Below are positions 55,228 through 64,000 of a stretch of DNA of 64,000 bases, piece by piece (the first letter of the stretch is position 1; each line of letters opens with the position of its first letter). The translations under genes were made by a program, and so were the position numbers. Under the pieces are notes generated by a model, which ran no database searches, was not told the DNA's origin, and saw only the letters and a program-made list of their open reading frames with translations. The DNA comes from an uncultured Pelosinus sp. (GTDB lineage Bacteria; Bacillota; Negativicutes; UMGS1260): assembly GCA_900550105.1 (NCBI GenBank), contig URQW01000003.1, positions 39,915 through 103,914 on the forward strand, written 5' to 3'.

Positions 55228-56316
55228 GTGAATTTTATTGATACCTTAACAAGCGCTGATTTAGTACTCGCCACTGAAGCCGTCCCCCTCATTGTCGGCG
55301 AAAGCGGCATTGGTAAAACCGATTTAGCAAAAGAACTAGCCCGTCAAAAAAACTGGAGTCTCATTACCATTGACGCAAACCTCTTAAAAGAAGGCGAAAT
55401 TGGCGGCTTGCCTACCGTAAAAGACAATACAACGGTCTATGCCGTTCATCATAAGCTTAGAGAATTAGAAGAAGCTGCTGCGCAGGGCAAAACCGTCCTG
55501 TTATTTATTGATGAAATCAATCGCTGTGAACATGCGGTGCAGCAGGAACTGATGAATTTGATCTTAAACCGGGAAATTAACGGCTTCACCTTGCCGTCCA
55601 CCGTAAAGATCCTGGCAGCCATGAATCCCTCGGGGAAATACGGCGCTGATTATGACTACCAGGTCGTCGATATGGATGCCGCTCAGGAAAATCGCTTCGT
55701 CTGGCTCTACATGGAACCAGATTACCACCAGTGGCTCGCTTGGGCGACAAAAGCTGGTCTCGAAGCCAAGGTCATCGAATTTATTGCAACCTTTCCGGAG
55801 TACCTCCATAAACATAACGAAGCCGACCTCCAGGCCACGCCGCGCAGTTATGAACGAATTTCGCATATTTATAAAAATTACCAAGAAAAAACTGATGCGA
55901 TTTCCCGTTCCGTCTTTCTTAATGTAATCCGCGGCAACGTAGGGCGACTCATTGCCGAAGAATTCGTCAGCTTTGTCGAGTCAAACTATGCGCCGCTCCT
56001 GACCTACGAAGATATCTTTACAGGTGATGTCTTATCAGATGCTGTCCGCCAGAAAATCAAAGCCGAAAGCCATACAAGGCTCTATCTCGCGGCAAAAAAC
56101 ATCCTAAAACACCTAGAAACAACTATCACTCAGGAGCCAACAGCAGCCACGGAGCTAGTAAGCCGTCTGATTGACTTTTTACAAGCTTGCCCGGCCGACT
56201 TAATGATCGGACTGATGAAGGATATGAAGCAAAACTATGAGAAAACCTACGCAGCAGCCCTTGCTGACGATGCTTTCGTCGAAGCCTATTTTGCAACCTA
56301 TCGTTCAAGCAGGTGA
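55228..56316 (+). CDS. MoxR-type AAA+ ATPase
   Basis: A 362-residue AAA+ protein of the MoxR/AAA_5 branch. Walker A GESGIGKT (24-31), Walker B LLFIDEINRC (Asp95-Glu96), sensor 1 ILAAMNPSG (Asn133) and the arginine finger AAQENRF (Arg156). The C-terminal 150 residues are helical and lack a recognised domain. MoxR ATPases remodel partner proteins, often with VWA proteins as cofactors. The start is GTG with AGGAGG upstream; the gap to the next ATG is 5 bp, so it is co-translated with the VWA gene. Confidence 0.9.
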   Translation: MNFIDTLTSADLVLATEAVPLIVGESGIGKTDLAKELARQKNWSLITIDANLLKEGEIGGLPTVKDNTTVYAVHHKLRELEEAAAQGKTVLLFIDEINRCEHAVQQELMNLILNREINGFTLPSTVKILAAMNPSGKYGADYDYQVVDMDAAQENRFVWLYMEPDYHQWLAWATKAGLEAKVIEFIATFPEYLHKHNEADLQATPRSYERISHIYKNYQEKTDAISRSVFLNVIRGNVGRLIAEEFVSFVESNYAPLLTYEDIFTGDVLSDAVRQKIKAESHTRLYLAAKNILKHLETTITQEPTAATELVSRLIDFLQACPADLMIGLMKDMKQNYEKTYAAALADDAFVEAYFATYRSSR

Positions 56317-56321
56317 TCACG

Positions 56322-57731
56322 ATGAATACTCCCTTTGGACAACACCAGCAAACACTCTATGACGAAGCCAAGGAAATCATCTCTCAATTTCTCCGTTCCA
56401 ACAAACAAAATACTTCGCGTAAAGTTCCGATTCCCGCCGCCTTTAAAGAAAGCTTTTTTCAACTAATCGATCAAGTGAATCTCGGCCTGATGGCCGATCA
56501 AGATAATTTCTATGGCTATTTTTTATTTCAAATGTCACGAGACCTCCGATTTGACATGACAAGCCCCACTGGCGTCAATTTTCAAGCGCCGCGTTATGTC
56601 TTATATTTCAATCCCGTCATTTTTCTAACGCTCACGGAAAAACAAATGGAGAGCACGATCAAACACGAGATCCTGCATGTTTTGTCGCTCCATTTGTTAC
56701 GCGCTAGAAATCTTACGAGTCAATATGGCACACTCGCCACAAATATTGCTATGGATATTGTCGTGAATACCTATCTTGATTTCCTGCCGCCTTATGCGAC
56801 AACATTAGCCTCAGTTAATGCCTACTATAATTTGAAGCTGCTTCCCTTTGAAACCTTTGAATACTATGCCGAAAAAGTCCAGGCTGCTATTGACTTACTA
56901 GCGACTGACGAAAAAGGCGCCGTCGATGACAGCCGCCTTGATGAGGCTGTAGAAACAAAGTACGAACCGCAACGAACCCATGATCTTTGGCAAGAATCCA
57001 GCGAAATTGACGCAAAAACATTCTTGGAGTTTACCGAAAAATTGGCGCTTCAGGCGCAAAAAGGCACGCCGCCTGCATATATTCTCAGTATGCTTGAGGC
57101 TCTTGCCGCCCGTAAAGGCGAACTTCCCTGGAACTTGTACCTCAAGCAGTGTTTGGGAACGATCGCCAGTACGAGACAGAAAACGACGGCCCGTCGCAAC
57201 CGCCGCCAGCCAGACCGACTAGACTTACGCGGCGAACTGCGTAGTTACAAAGCCAAAATCGCCGTAGCCCTTGATATAAGCGGCAGTATTAGCGACGAAG
57301 AATTTCAGCAAGCCATGAAAGAAGTCTTGGCCATTGTCAAAAACTACAAGCATGAAATTACCTTGGTAGAGTGCGATGATGAAATTCGCCGCGTCTACCC
57401 GGTAAAAACAGCGAAAGATCTGAAGGAACGGTTAAAAATCCGCGGCGCCACTCGCTTTACTCCGGTATTTGATTATGCCAACCAGCATAAAATCAATTTA
57501 CTCATCTATTTTACTGATGGCCAAGGCGAAACATCACTACAGACTCAGCCTAAGGACTATAAAACCTTATGGATTCTATCTGGTAACAGTAAAGGCCTTT
57601 CCTTAAAAACAGCCTATGGCGCCGTAAAGCAACTTAAACCAGTCGAAAATAAGGATACGACCGTCGATCCGAACGATGTGGCTTTTCGCGACGGCTACTC
57701 CATGAATTCTCAGGAAAAAAATCATATATGA
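56322..57731 (+). CDS. HExxH metallopeptidase-like VWA protein (DUF2201)
   Basis: A 469-residue cytoplasmic protein. The N-terminal half has a zinc-peptidase-type HExxH motif, KHEILHVLSLH (His115, Glu116, His119), with Asp145 in NIAMDIVVN as a possible third ligand. The C-terminal half is a VWA domain with MIDAS residues Asp318, Ser320, Ser322 (ALDISGSIS), Thr377 (GATRF) and Asp399 (YFTDG). This is the DUF2201 architecture usually found next to MoxR ATPases. Peptidase activity is not proven for the family. The ATG at 56322 follows AGGTGATC; a GTG at 56313 is an alternative. Confidence 0.88.
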   Translation: MNTPFGQHQQTLYDEAKEIISQFLRSNKQNTSRKVPIPAAFKESFFQLIDQVNLGLMADQDNFYGYFLFQMSRDLRFDMTSPTGVNFQAPRYVLYFNPVIFLTLTEKQMESTIKHEILHVLSLHLLRARNLTSQYGTLATNIAMDIVVNTYLDFLPPYATTLASVNAYYNLKLLPFETFEYYAEKVQAAIDLLATDEKGAVDDSRLDEAVETKYEPQRTHDLWQESSEIDAKTFLEFTEKLALQAQKGTPPAYILSMLEALAARKGELPWNLYLKQCLGTIASTRQKTTARRNRRQPDRLDLRGELRSYKAKIAVALDISGSISDEEFQQAMKEVLAIVKNYKHEITLVECDDEIRRVYPVKTAKDLKERLKIRGATRFTPVFDYANQHKINLLIYFTDGQGETSLQTQPKDYKTLWILSGNSKGLSLKTAYGAVKQLKPVENKDTTVDPNDVAFRDGYSMNSQEKNHI

Positions 57732-57768
57732 GAAATACCAGAAGCACAATTTCTGGCACAAAACTTTT

Positions 57769-57808
57769 AAGGGACGAACCTGCTGACAAGCAAGTTCGCC
57801 CCTTCTTT
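57769..57808 (+). terminator. Probable terminator of the MoxR/VWA operon
   Basis: AAGGGACGAAC (57769-57779) pairs with GTTCGCCCCTT (57794-57804) with one mismatch, followed by CTTTG. The U-tract is short. Confidence 0.5.
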
Positions 57809-57988
57809 GTATACCTATTTTTCTGCAATACTTTTATAAATACCTTATCACTGACTATAAACCCTGAATCAGCTGCAAGCAGAGTCGCCCTGATTTACCC
57901 ATATTATTTTTGCGAAAACTCTGCTTTCCTGTATATTTAGTGTACAACAAAAAATAGCAAATCACTAAAGGGTACTCAGCTGACTTTG

Positions 57989-59170
57989 TTACTTAATAAG
58001 CCAAAAATCAATATCACTAGCAGCTTCGCTTTGAAAGTCCTGCAGGAGTTTTTCGAGACGCTGCAGCAGGTGTTTGCATTTATCATTACTGCCAATCCGT
58101 ATAACAGCATAAGAATTGCCCGCCTGGATCGGACTCGTCCGGTAGTTCTGTTCAGCTAGATTCTTACTTTGTTCTAAACAAGTTAACAGGTCTGTTGGTG
58201 AACCAATATTTTTTAATGTCAACGGCGTCATGCTTACTTTATTACCAAATTGATCTGCAACCGCTGCTTCAGCTTGGCTGGAAAACTGCTCTATCGCCGC
58301 TAAACCAAGCGCTGCCTCGCTAGGTCTCGCTTTAATGGGCTGACCAATCTCTTGTTGATATTTCTGCCGATAATCAAGGGGTTTTACGCCAAACCACTTT
58401 TTAAAAATCCGGTTAAAAGACTTGCCGTCAGAAAAACCGCATTGATTGACAATAGCCAGAATCGTACAGTCTGTCTCTAGCAACAGTCGTTCTGCCTTAG
58501 CGACCCGCACATAACCTAAAATATCTTGAAAACTGGCAGCGCCAACCTCTCGAAACAAATGGGAAATATAGGACTTGGAATAATACTCCTGCTGCGCAAT
58601 ATCGTGCAACAGATTTTTATCAAAGTATTTTTCATAAATATAGCCCATGATGCGATAATACACGTCGCGTTTTTCCGGGCTGACGTCGCCATGGCGGTTA
58701 TAGTAATGTTCTAGCGAATATTCACAGACAAGTAGCTCGATGAGTTGGAAAGAAAGTTCTTTATAGTACCCCTTCTCCAGCAATACGCCTAGTAACTGTA
58801 GCAGTAGCTGACGCAGCTGTACGGTCTGCCCTTTATACTGAACAAGATCGAAGGATTCGCAGGCAAACAATACATACTCAATCTGGGGAAACCAAGCACG
58901 ATAATAAGCAAGGTTGATGTGAAACACTGCCACCAAATTCTCACTGGCGTCATGCCGCCAGATTTTATGAGAGTCTTCTTGATTGACGACCACATAGTCC
59001 CCAGCTCTTAATGTAAAATATTCAAAGCTTGCCTTCACATTCACATGGCCTTGCAATACAAAAATAATCTCGATAGCCCCGTCATGGCAATGGAGTGGAT
59101 ATTCCTCAATCTGGTATACCTGAAATGAAACGGGAGATTTTTCGTCAAACGGAATGATTTCTCGATACAT
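57989..59170 (-). CDS. AraC family regulator with C-terminal extension
   Basis: A 393-residue regulator. The N-terminal cupin sensor (YPLHCHDGAIEIIFVLQGHVN region, about 1-140) is followed by an AraC DNA-binding domain (about 170-275) with YYSKSYISHLFREVG and CGFSDGKSFNRIFKKWFGVKP. Most cupin-AraC proteins end here; this one has about 115 extra residues without a recognised domain. The ATG follows GAGGAGT. It is the last gene of an operon with a permease (15 bp upstream) and an amidohydrolase, so it probably controls them in response to their substrate. Confidence 0.88.
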   Translation of the reverse strand: MYREIIPFDEKSPVSFQVYQIEEYPLHCHDGAIEIIFVLQGHVNVKASFEYFTLRAGDYVVVNQEDSHKIWRHDASENLVAVFHINLAYYRAWFPQIEYVLFACESFDLVQYKGQTVQLRQLLLQLLGVLLEKGYYKELSFQLIELLVCEYSLEHYYNRHGDVSPEKRDVYYRIMGYIYEKYFDKNLLHDIAQQEYYSKSYISHLFREVGAASFQDILGYVRVAKAERLLLETDCTILAIVNQCGFSDGKSFNRIFKKWFGVKPLDYRQKYQQEIGQPIKARPSEAALGLAAIEQFSSQAEAAVADQFGNKVSMTPLTLKNIGSPTDLLTCLEQSKNLAEQNYRTSPIQAGNSYAVIRIGSNDKCKHLLQRLEKLLQDFQSEAASDIDFWLIK

Positions 59171-59184
59171 CGTCTCTTACTCCT

Positions 59185-60537
59185 CTAATCCAGCTTCAAA
59201 GTAGGCGGCGCTTGGCGAAACCCCCGCGTGACAACCGCCAGATACAAAAGCCCCAGTCCCAGCCAGGCAATTCCTAACAGTTTCGCCTGAAATCCCAAAT
59301 AAAATAGAAAATAGATACATAAGAAAGCGCCGATTAAGGGACATAGCAAATATCGGATCGTATGATAGCCGGAGCGCTGTTTGCCGCGCCAGTAGAAATG
59401 AACAATAACCGCTATATTCACCATGGCAAAACCAAACAAAGCACCAAAGCTAATCATCGCCATCATATCCACCAAGTTATCAATCCAAATCGCGCCAAAC
59501 AGCGTCAGGAAGGTAATACATAAAGTGTTATAGACAGGCGTTTGCCACCGGGGATGAATATAGGCAAAAATAGGACGCGGTAAAACGCCGTCACGGCCCA
59601 TCCCCAAAAGAATCCGCGACGCTGCCGCCTGAGCGGAGATACCGCAAGTCAGGCTGGCTAAATTGCCAATCCAAAAATAGAGCGACTCCATATAATCGGC
59701 CTGTAACTGCCTAGCCACCTCCATAAAGCCGGTATTTTCATCAACGATTTCCTGCCAGGCAAGCGGCCAGGCAATTTGACAAAAATACGACTCTACCATA
59801 AAAAAAGCGCCGGAAACCAAACAAACTGTAATTAAGGCTTGTCCTACCGTTTTTTCGGGCTGAATCGTCTCTTCCGCCAAGGCAGTGACAGCATCAAACC
59901 CCAAAAATGCCAGTGTCAAAGTTCCCACCGCCGCAAGAAAGCTCTGTGTCTCAAAGGCGGGCGGATTGTACAAAGCTTGGGCCGAAAAAAAGGTTCCGGC
60001 ACCGCCGCCTGCCAAGATCAGCTTCGCCACGACACCGAGAAACAGCAACGAAAATCCGGCCTGCAGCAAGACTGTCCAGATATCAACAGTGACCGTAAGC
60101 TCAATGCCGGCTATATTAATGAAGCAAATAATGACGGCGCTAATCACCATCCAGGCCCACACAGGCAGCAGCGGGCAGGCATGATTAAAAAACAGACCCA
60201 AAAGAAAGATGCAAAGGAGAGGCATAAACACATAGTCAAGCAGCATCACCCAGCCCGTAATAAACCCCATAGAGGGATTGAGCGATTTTTGCACATAAGT
60301 GTAGGCCGAACCAGCCATAGGATAGACCGACGCGAAGGCTGCATAACTGAACGCGGTCAGCAATATCACTACCGTAGCGGCTATATAGGCCAGTGTCATC
60401 ATGCCATGACTTAAGGGCGCCAGCGCGCCAAACTGTGTAAATACGCCAATCGGCGCTAAATAAGAAAGTCCGAAAAACACGAGCTGTCTGCCGCTGAGTA
60501 CTCGCTTCAAGGTAATATTGTTATCAGGTAAACCCAT
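59185..60537 (-). CDS. APC family amino acid/amine permease
   Basis: A 450-residue, 12-helix transporter of the APC superfamily. Helix 1 has VFFGLSYLAPIGVFTQFG, and ALAEETIQPEKTVGQAL is the conserved loop of the group. It resembles the amino acid/amine transporters such as the putrescine PuuP type. The ATG follows GGAGG. It lies 28 bp after the amidohydrolase gene, so it may import the substrate of that enzyme. Confidence 0.88.
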   Translation of the reverse strand: MGLPDNNITLKRVLSGRQLVFFGLSYLAPIGVFTQFGALAPLSHGMMTLAYIAATVVILLTAFSYAAFASVYPMAGSAYTYVQKSLNPSMGFITGWVMLLDYVFMPLLCIFLLGLFFNHACPLLPVWAWMVISAVIICFINIAGIELTVTVDIWTVLLQAGFSLLFLGVVAKLILAGGGAGTFFSAQALYNPPAFETQSFLAAVGTLTLAFLGFDAVTALAEETIQPEKTVGQALITVCLVSGAFFMVESYFCQIAWPLAWQEIVDENTGFMEVARQLQADYMESLYFWIGNLASLTCGISAQAAASRILLGMGRDGVLPRPIFAYIHPRWQTPVYNTLCITFLTLFGAIWIDNLVDMMAMISFGALFGFAMVNIAVIVHFYWRGKQRSGYHTIRYLLCPLIGAFLCIYFLFYLGFQAKLLGIAWLGLGLLYLAVVTRGFRQAPPTLKLD

Positions 60538-60565
60538 CTTGCAACCTCCGACATAATTTCCTTAC

Positions 60566-62362
60566 TTATGGGTTCCAGCCAGAAGCCTGATACTGGGTTT
60601 CCCCGTTACTTACTGTCTCCACAACTTGTATCGAATGAATCTGATTCTCTGGGATCGTAAAAATATCCTTTGCTAAAATGACGAGATCGGCGCGCTTGCC
60701 AACCTCTAAAGAACCGGTAACTTCCTCAAGTCCCAGCGCTTTGGCGCCGTTAATCGTAGCCATGGCCACAGCTTGCTGGCGCGTCAGTTTCTGCCTGGGA
60801 TTATGACGCAGCCTACTATTGGTCGCTCCTGGCGCATTTCGCGTCACCGCAATTTCAATGCCCCATAGGGGAGCAGGTTTTTCGCTGATTTCGCCGTCAG
60901 TAGCCATACAAGTCAACACGTCTGCCGCTGCTAAGACCTGCGCCGGAAACATGTTTTGGACCCGCTTTGCACCAAGGAGCGGCGCAAAAATCTCTTCATA
61001 ATAAAACGGTTCTTTATAATGCCAATAGGAATTGATGGAGGCAACAATATTGCGCTGAGCCATACGTGTAGCATCTTCCTGCCTGACTAAGAGCAAATGG
61101 GTCAGCGTGTGGTGCAAATTTTTGTCGCCATAGCGACTGCACGCGGCATCGAAACCGTCAAGACATACTTTGACCGCCCGATCTCCCATAGCGTGAATAT
61201 GAACCGGAATATTTTCGCGGTGCATCACTGCAATAAAGTCCTTTATTTGTTCTTCCGCAGCATTTTTATATAAACAACCGATATTCGCCGAGTTATCTGG
61301 CTCATCGGCGTAAGGCTCCATCAAATACATGCCTTTTTGAATCGCGTCAGCAAAGAGTTTCACTGAAAAAAACTGAAATTCCGCCACAGCACCATAGTGC
61401 TTTTGAGCATTGCGAAATTCTTCGACTGTTTGCTCCGGGTCAACCACATTTCCGAGCAGCGACACACGCCAGAGCAGCTGCTTGCGCCCTAACCGCAGCA
61501 GATCATAGACTGCAACAACATGAGGCGATTGGTTAGGCGATTTGAGTAAAATATCTTGAAGCAGTGTAACGCCATAGGAACTCATTTCACCGATAAAAGC
61601 CTGCATTCCGTGATCGGCTTGCCGTTGCTGCGCGGCCATCGATAGGGATGGTAAATACGCGTCCACATACTGACAAGCTCCTTCGCGCATAACTCCCCAG
61701 GGCTGATCGGAATACAATGAAAAATCAGTACCGTGATACCAGCCAGTCAAGGTCGCCGGAATCCGGTTAATCTGATCGCTGCCCCTGTTTTCCGTAATCT
61801 CTCCGGCTATATCAAATCCCTGTCCGCGGGCCAACTCAATCGCTACGCTGTTATACCAAGCACAATGATAATCATTCGAGTAGAGCTTCACTGGCTTATG
61901 TTCCAGCAAAGTTCCCCGTAATGCTTCATCTAAGAGAAAACGACTTGGTCCGAGCTGACTTGTGGCCACGCCATAGACAGCGCCATTATATTCTTGAAAT
62001 ACGGCTTGCTCCCAACCAAAGCCAGTGATAACCTCGTCTTGGACTTTCGCCGTATCATTGGCAAAAGTGCGGATCAGCTCGATATATTGCGGAACGGTTT
62101 TTACGTCGGCTAAATAAAGGCTCGTAAACTTCGCTGCCGACTCCGCCGCATGCGTATGATTGTCGACAAAGCCTGGCAATACAACTTTGCCCGCCAGATC
62201 GGTCACAACCGTAGCTTCCGTACAAAGTTCGGTAGCAGCGTCATGACTCCCCACAAACAGAATCTTGCCGTCTGTGCCGATCACTAAAGCTTGCGCCACT
62301 GACCAATCAGAATCTACCGTATAAATCAAGCCATTTTTCAGCAAACGTGCTGCCTCAGCCAC
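60566..62362 (-). CDS. YtcJ-like amidohydrolase
   Basis: A 598-residue amidohydrolase of the Amidohydro_3 group. The N-terminal metal ligands are in FVDNHTHAAE, with later His residues in VHIHAMGDRAV and HTLTHL and the metal-binding Asp in MATDGEISEKPAP; the C-terminal ALGLEEVTGSLEVGKRADLV is the typical closing strand. Members hydrolyse amides or formamides of unknown identity. The start is GTG at 62362 with GGCGGAGA upstream; an upstream TTG lacks a site. It is the first gene of the operon amidohydrolase-permease-AraC. Confidence 0.87.
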   Translation of the reverse strand: MAEAARLLKNGLIYTVDSDWSVAQALVIGTDGKILFVGSHDAATELCTEATVVTDLAGKVVLPGFVDNHTHAAESAAKFTSLYLADVKTVPQYIELIRTFANDTAKVQDEVITGFGWEQAVFQEYNGAVYGVATSQLGPSRFLLDEALRGTLLEHKPVKLYSNDYHCAWYNSVAIELARGQGFDIAGEITENRGSDQINRIPATLTGWYHGTDFSLYSDQPWGVMREGACQYVDAYLPSLSMAAQQRQADHGMQAFIGEMSSYGVTLLQDILLKSPNQSPHVVAVYDLLRLGRKQLLWRVSLLGNVVDPEQTVEEFRNAQKHYGAVAEFQFFSVKLFADAIQKGMYLMEPYADEPDNSANIGCLYKNAAEEQIKDFIAVMHRENIPVHIHAMGDRAVKVCLDGFDAACSRYGDKNLHHTLTHLLLVRQEDATRMAQRNIVASINSYWHYKEPFYYEEIFAPLLGAKRVQNMFPAQVLAAADVLTCMATDGEISEKPAPLWGIEIAVTRNAPGATNSRLRHNPRQKLTRQQAVAMATINGAKALGLEEVTGSLEVGKRADLVILAKDIFTIPENQIHSIQVVETVSNGETQYQASGWNP

Positions 62363-62419
62363 GATCTCTCCGCCTTCTCGTTTTATGTTACATTTATCCA
62401 ATTTAATTATAACATAAGG

Positions 62420-62459
62420 AAAAAGGGACTAACTTCCCAAATAGCGAAGTTAGTCCCTT
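62420..62459 (-). terminator. Terminator after the partial chemoreceptor gene
   Basis: AAGGGACTAACTTC (62423-62436) pairs perfectly with GAAGTTAGTCCCTT (62446-62459); U-rich sequence follows on the minus strand. Confidence 0.9.
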
Positions 62460-62511
62460 CCTATCATAAAACAGCTTGCAATGTATAGTTTAGTTAAAAT
62501 TCACAACAAGA

Positions 62512-64000
62512 TTAAATTTTAAATTTCCGAATCGATTGCTGCAACTCTTCCGCCATTTTTGCTAAATGCTGGCTGGCCGAAGCAATTTCTTCAACAGATG
62601 CCGATTGTTCTTCTGTTGCCGCTGAAATCGTCTGCGTCTGCTCAGCAGCTCGTTTGCTTTCCTGGTCAATTTCTTGCACGGCATTGACTACATCTTGCGT
62701 ACCACGCGTAATATTTTCAATCGAACCAGATATTTCATGAATTTGCTGCGTCATGTCCCGAACCATCGTCAAGATTTCGCCAAAACTATTTCCAGCTGTC
62801 GAAACAACTTGCGATCCTGACTCAACCTCTTTCTTGCCATCTTGCATAAAAGTTACGGCACTATCGGTTTTCGCCTGCACTTCATCAATGAGTTCCGTAA
62901 TCTGTTTTGCTGCATCTTGAGACTGCTCGGCTAGTTTACGCACTTCTTCGGCAACGACGGCAAAGCCCTTGCCTGCTTCGCCGGCTCTCGCTGCTTCAAT
63001 GGCAGCATTAAGAGCTAGCAAATTCGTCTGGCTGGAAATATTCGAAATTACATCAACAATCTGGCCAATTTGTTTTGATTTGTCTTCCAAATCACCAATC
63101 ACGGCTGCCGTATCATTTGTCTTTTGTTCAATCACTGCCATTTGGGCTACGGCTTGTTGAATCGCAGCCTCCCCTTGATTAGCTGTACTAGCCGTTTTTT
63201 CAGCAGACGTTGAAACCGTTCCCGTATTCGCAGCAACTTGACGAATGGCTGTCGATATATTCTGCACCACTTGATTCGAGCGACTGACTAAGTGAAGCTG
63301 GTTTTCCGTCCCCTGCGCCACTTCTGTGACCGATCCTGCTACCTGATTGGATGCCTGGGCTGATTGTTCGGCGCTAGCTGTCAGCTCTTCCGAAGAAGCA
63401 GCTAACTGCTCTGAAGTATTCGATAAATGTTTAATTAAATTTTTAATGTTATTTTTCATATCATTCACAGCGCGGGCTAAAGCGCCAAATTCACTCTTAT
63501 CAAGCAAACTTTCCGTCCGAGCTTCGTGCGTAAAGTCGCCTTGAGCCAAAATATCGACGAAACGGACTACCGCATTCAGCCGTTCTACAATCCGCTTCGT
63601 AATAAGCCAGCCAAGCAAAATTCCAAGTACAATCGCCGCTAAGGTCACACTTAGAAATAAGGTGTTAGCAAAAGCAAAATTTCGTTTATTTTGCTGATTC
63701 ATGGCCTCAGACTTTTTTTTCATATCTTGGGACAAGTTGCGTAATTCGTTGGTAAACTCTTCCGATAAAGCTTTACCTTCTTTACTGAATAGCGCATACG
63801 CTTCTGCATTCTTATTTTGCATAGCCAAATCAATCACCTTGCTTCTTACTGTACGAAACTTGGCCAAGTCCTCGCGAATTTCTTTCAGTTTTGCCTTTGC
63901 CTCATTGTCTAAATGAATCTGTTCATATTTTGTTAAATTTTCGTCAAAGACTTTTGCTCTAGTAGTAATGTCATCAAGTAGCGCTTGATTTTCTTTGACC
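62512..64000 (-). CDS. Methyl-accepting chemotaxis protein (5' end outside the window)
   Basis: The reading frame is open to the window edge, so about 496 C-terminal residues are present. Part of a helical sensor domain is followed by a membrane segment ([20 protein letters not shown]), HAMP and the signalling domain with [18 protein letters not shown] and [15 protein letters not shown]. It ends in IRKFKI, without a CheR-binding pentapeptide. The N-terminal methionine and first membrane segment are not in the window. It is closely similar in architecture to the chemoreceptor at 17.7 kb. Confidence 0.93.
   Translation of the reverse strand, partial: VKENQALLDDITTRAKVFDENLTKYEQIHLDNEAKAKLKEIREDLAKFRTVRSKVIDLAMQNKNAEAYALFSKEGKALSEEFTNELRNLSQDMKKKSEAMNQQNKRNFAFANTLFLSVTLAAIVLGILLGWLITKRIVERLNAVVRFVDILAQGDFTHEARTESLLDKSEFGALARAVNDMKNNIKNLIKHLSNTSEQLAASSEELTASAEQSAQASNQVAGSVTEVAQGTENQLHLVSRSNQVVQNISTAIRQVAANTGTVSTSAEKTASTANQGEAAIQQAVAQMAVIEQKTNDTAAVIGDLEDKSKQIGQIVDVISNISSQTNLLALNAAIEAARAGEAGKGFAVVAEEVRKLAEQSQDAAKQITELIDEVQAKTDSAVTFMQDGKKEVESGSQVVSTAGNSFGEILTMVRDMTQQIHEISGSIENITRGTQDVVNAVQEIDQESKRAAEQTQTISAATEEQSASVEEIASASQHLAKMAEELQQSIRKFKI

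Noticed and set aside
59839..60414. 191-codon open frame on the plus strand
   Set aside because: It is antisense to the permease gene, has a low-complexity basic composition, no ribosome binding site and no recognisable domain.

Overview
The window looks like chromosomal DNA from an anaerobic diderm Firmicute, most likely a member of the Negativicutes (Sporomusaceae-like). Firmicute traits are an isoleucine-type T-box leader, a tandem glycine riboswitch, a DinR/LexA-type SOS box, AGGAGG ribosome binding sites and sigma-A promoters with 17-bp spacers. A TolC-family outer-membrane protein in one operon with MacA- and MacB-like proteins implies an outer membrane. No rRNA, tRNA, CRISPR array, insertion sequence or prophage was recognised. 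Almost every gap between operons holds a terminator, a promoter or a regulatory RNA, and most genes lie on the minus strand.

Layout. 0-3 kb: MarR regulator under a 44-bp palindrome, MetA (predicted acetyl-CoA type), a small siroheme/4Fe-4S protein, an amidase. 3-4.5 kb: two-subunit CoA-transferase behind a sigma-54-type promoter. 4.8-9.2 kb: a SiaB-SiaC-SiaA partner-switching module ending in a PAS-GGDEF-HD-GYP c-di-GMP protein. 9.4-17.5 kb: amino acid permease, a MacAB-TolC efflux operon, the DhaKLM dihydroxyacetone kinase operon. 17.7-23.5 kb: chemoreceptor, Na+/proline symporter, and a two-gene radical-SAM DNA repair/modification cassette under a LexA box. 23.6-29.1 kb: LysR-centred cluster (DUF6282 hydrolase, DapA-family aldolase, 2-hydroxyacid dehydrogenase, MatC-like carrier).

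29-40.5 kb: an unusual response regulator, an Ile T-box in front of an MFS transporter, HD phosphohydrolase, NarL/NarX-type two-component pair, MarR plus OFA-type transporter, a sirtuin with a C-terminal frameshift, MsrB, aspartate aminotransferase. 40.6-51.6 kb: zinc-ribbon protein, MscS, NagZ-like glycosidase, a sensor PP2C phosphatase, an orphan FliD behind a sigma-D-like promoter, a disulfide oxidoreductase, a Bfd-like ferredoxin behind Fur-like boxes, an ECF S-component, and a glycine-riboswitch-controlled permease. 52-57.7 kb: UvrD-type helicase divergent from a three-gene operon encoding a 22-residue-repeat protein, a MoxR ATPase and an HExxH/VWA protein. 58-64 kb: amidohydrolase-permease-AraC operon and a chemoreceptor cut by the window edge.

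The best candidates for little-described biology are the repeat protein/MoxR/HExxH-VWA operon (54.4-57.7 kb), the SOS-controlled radical SAM pair, the Ile T-box that controls a transporter of the organic-anion MFS family, and the Sia module with a GGDEF-HD output. All statements come from reading the sequence; no database search was run.
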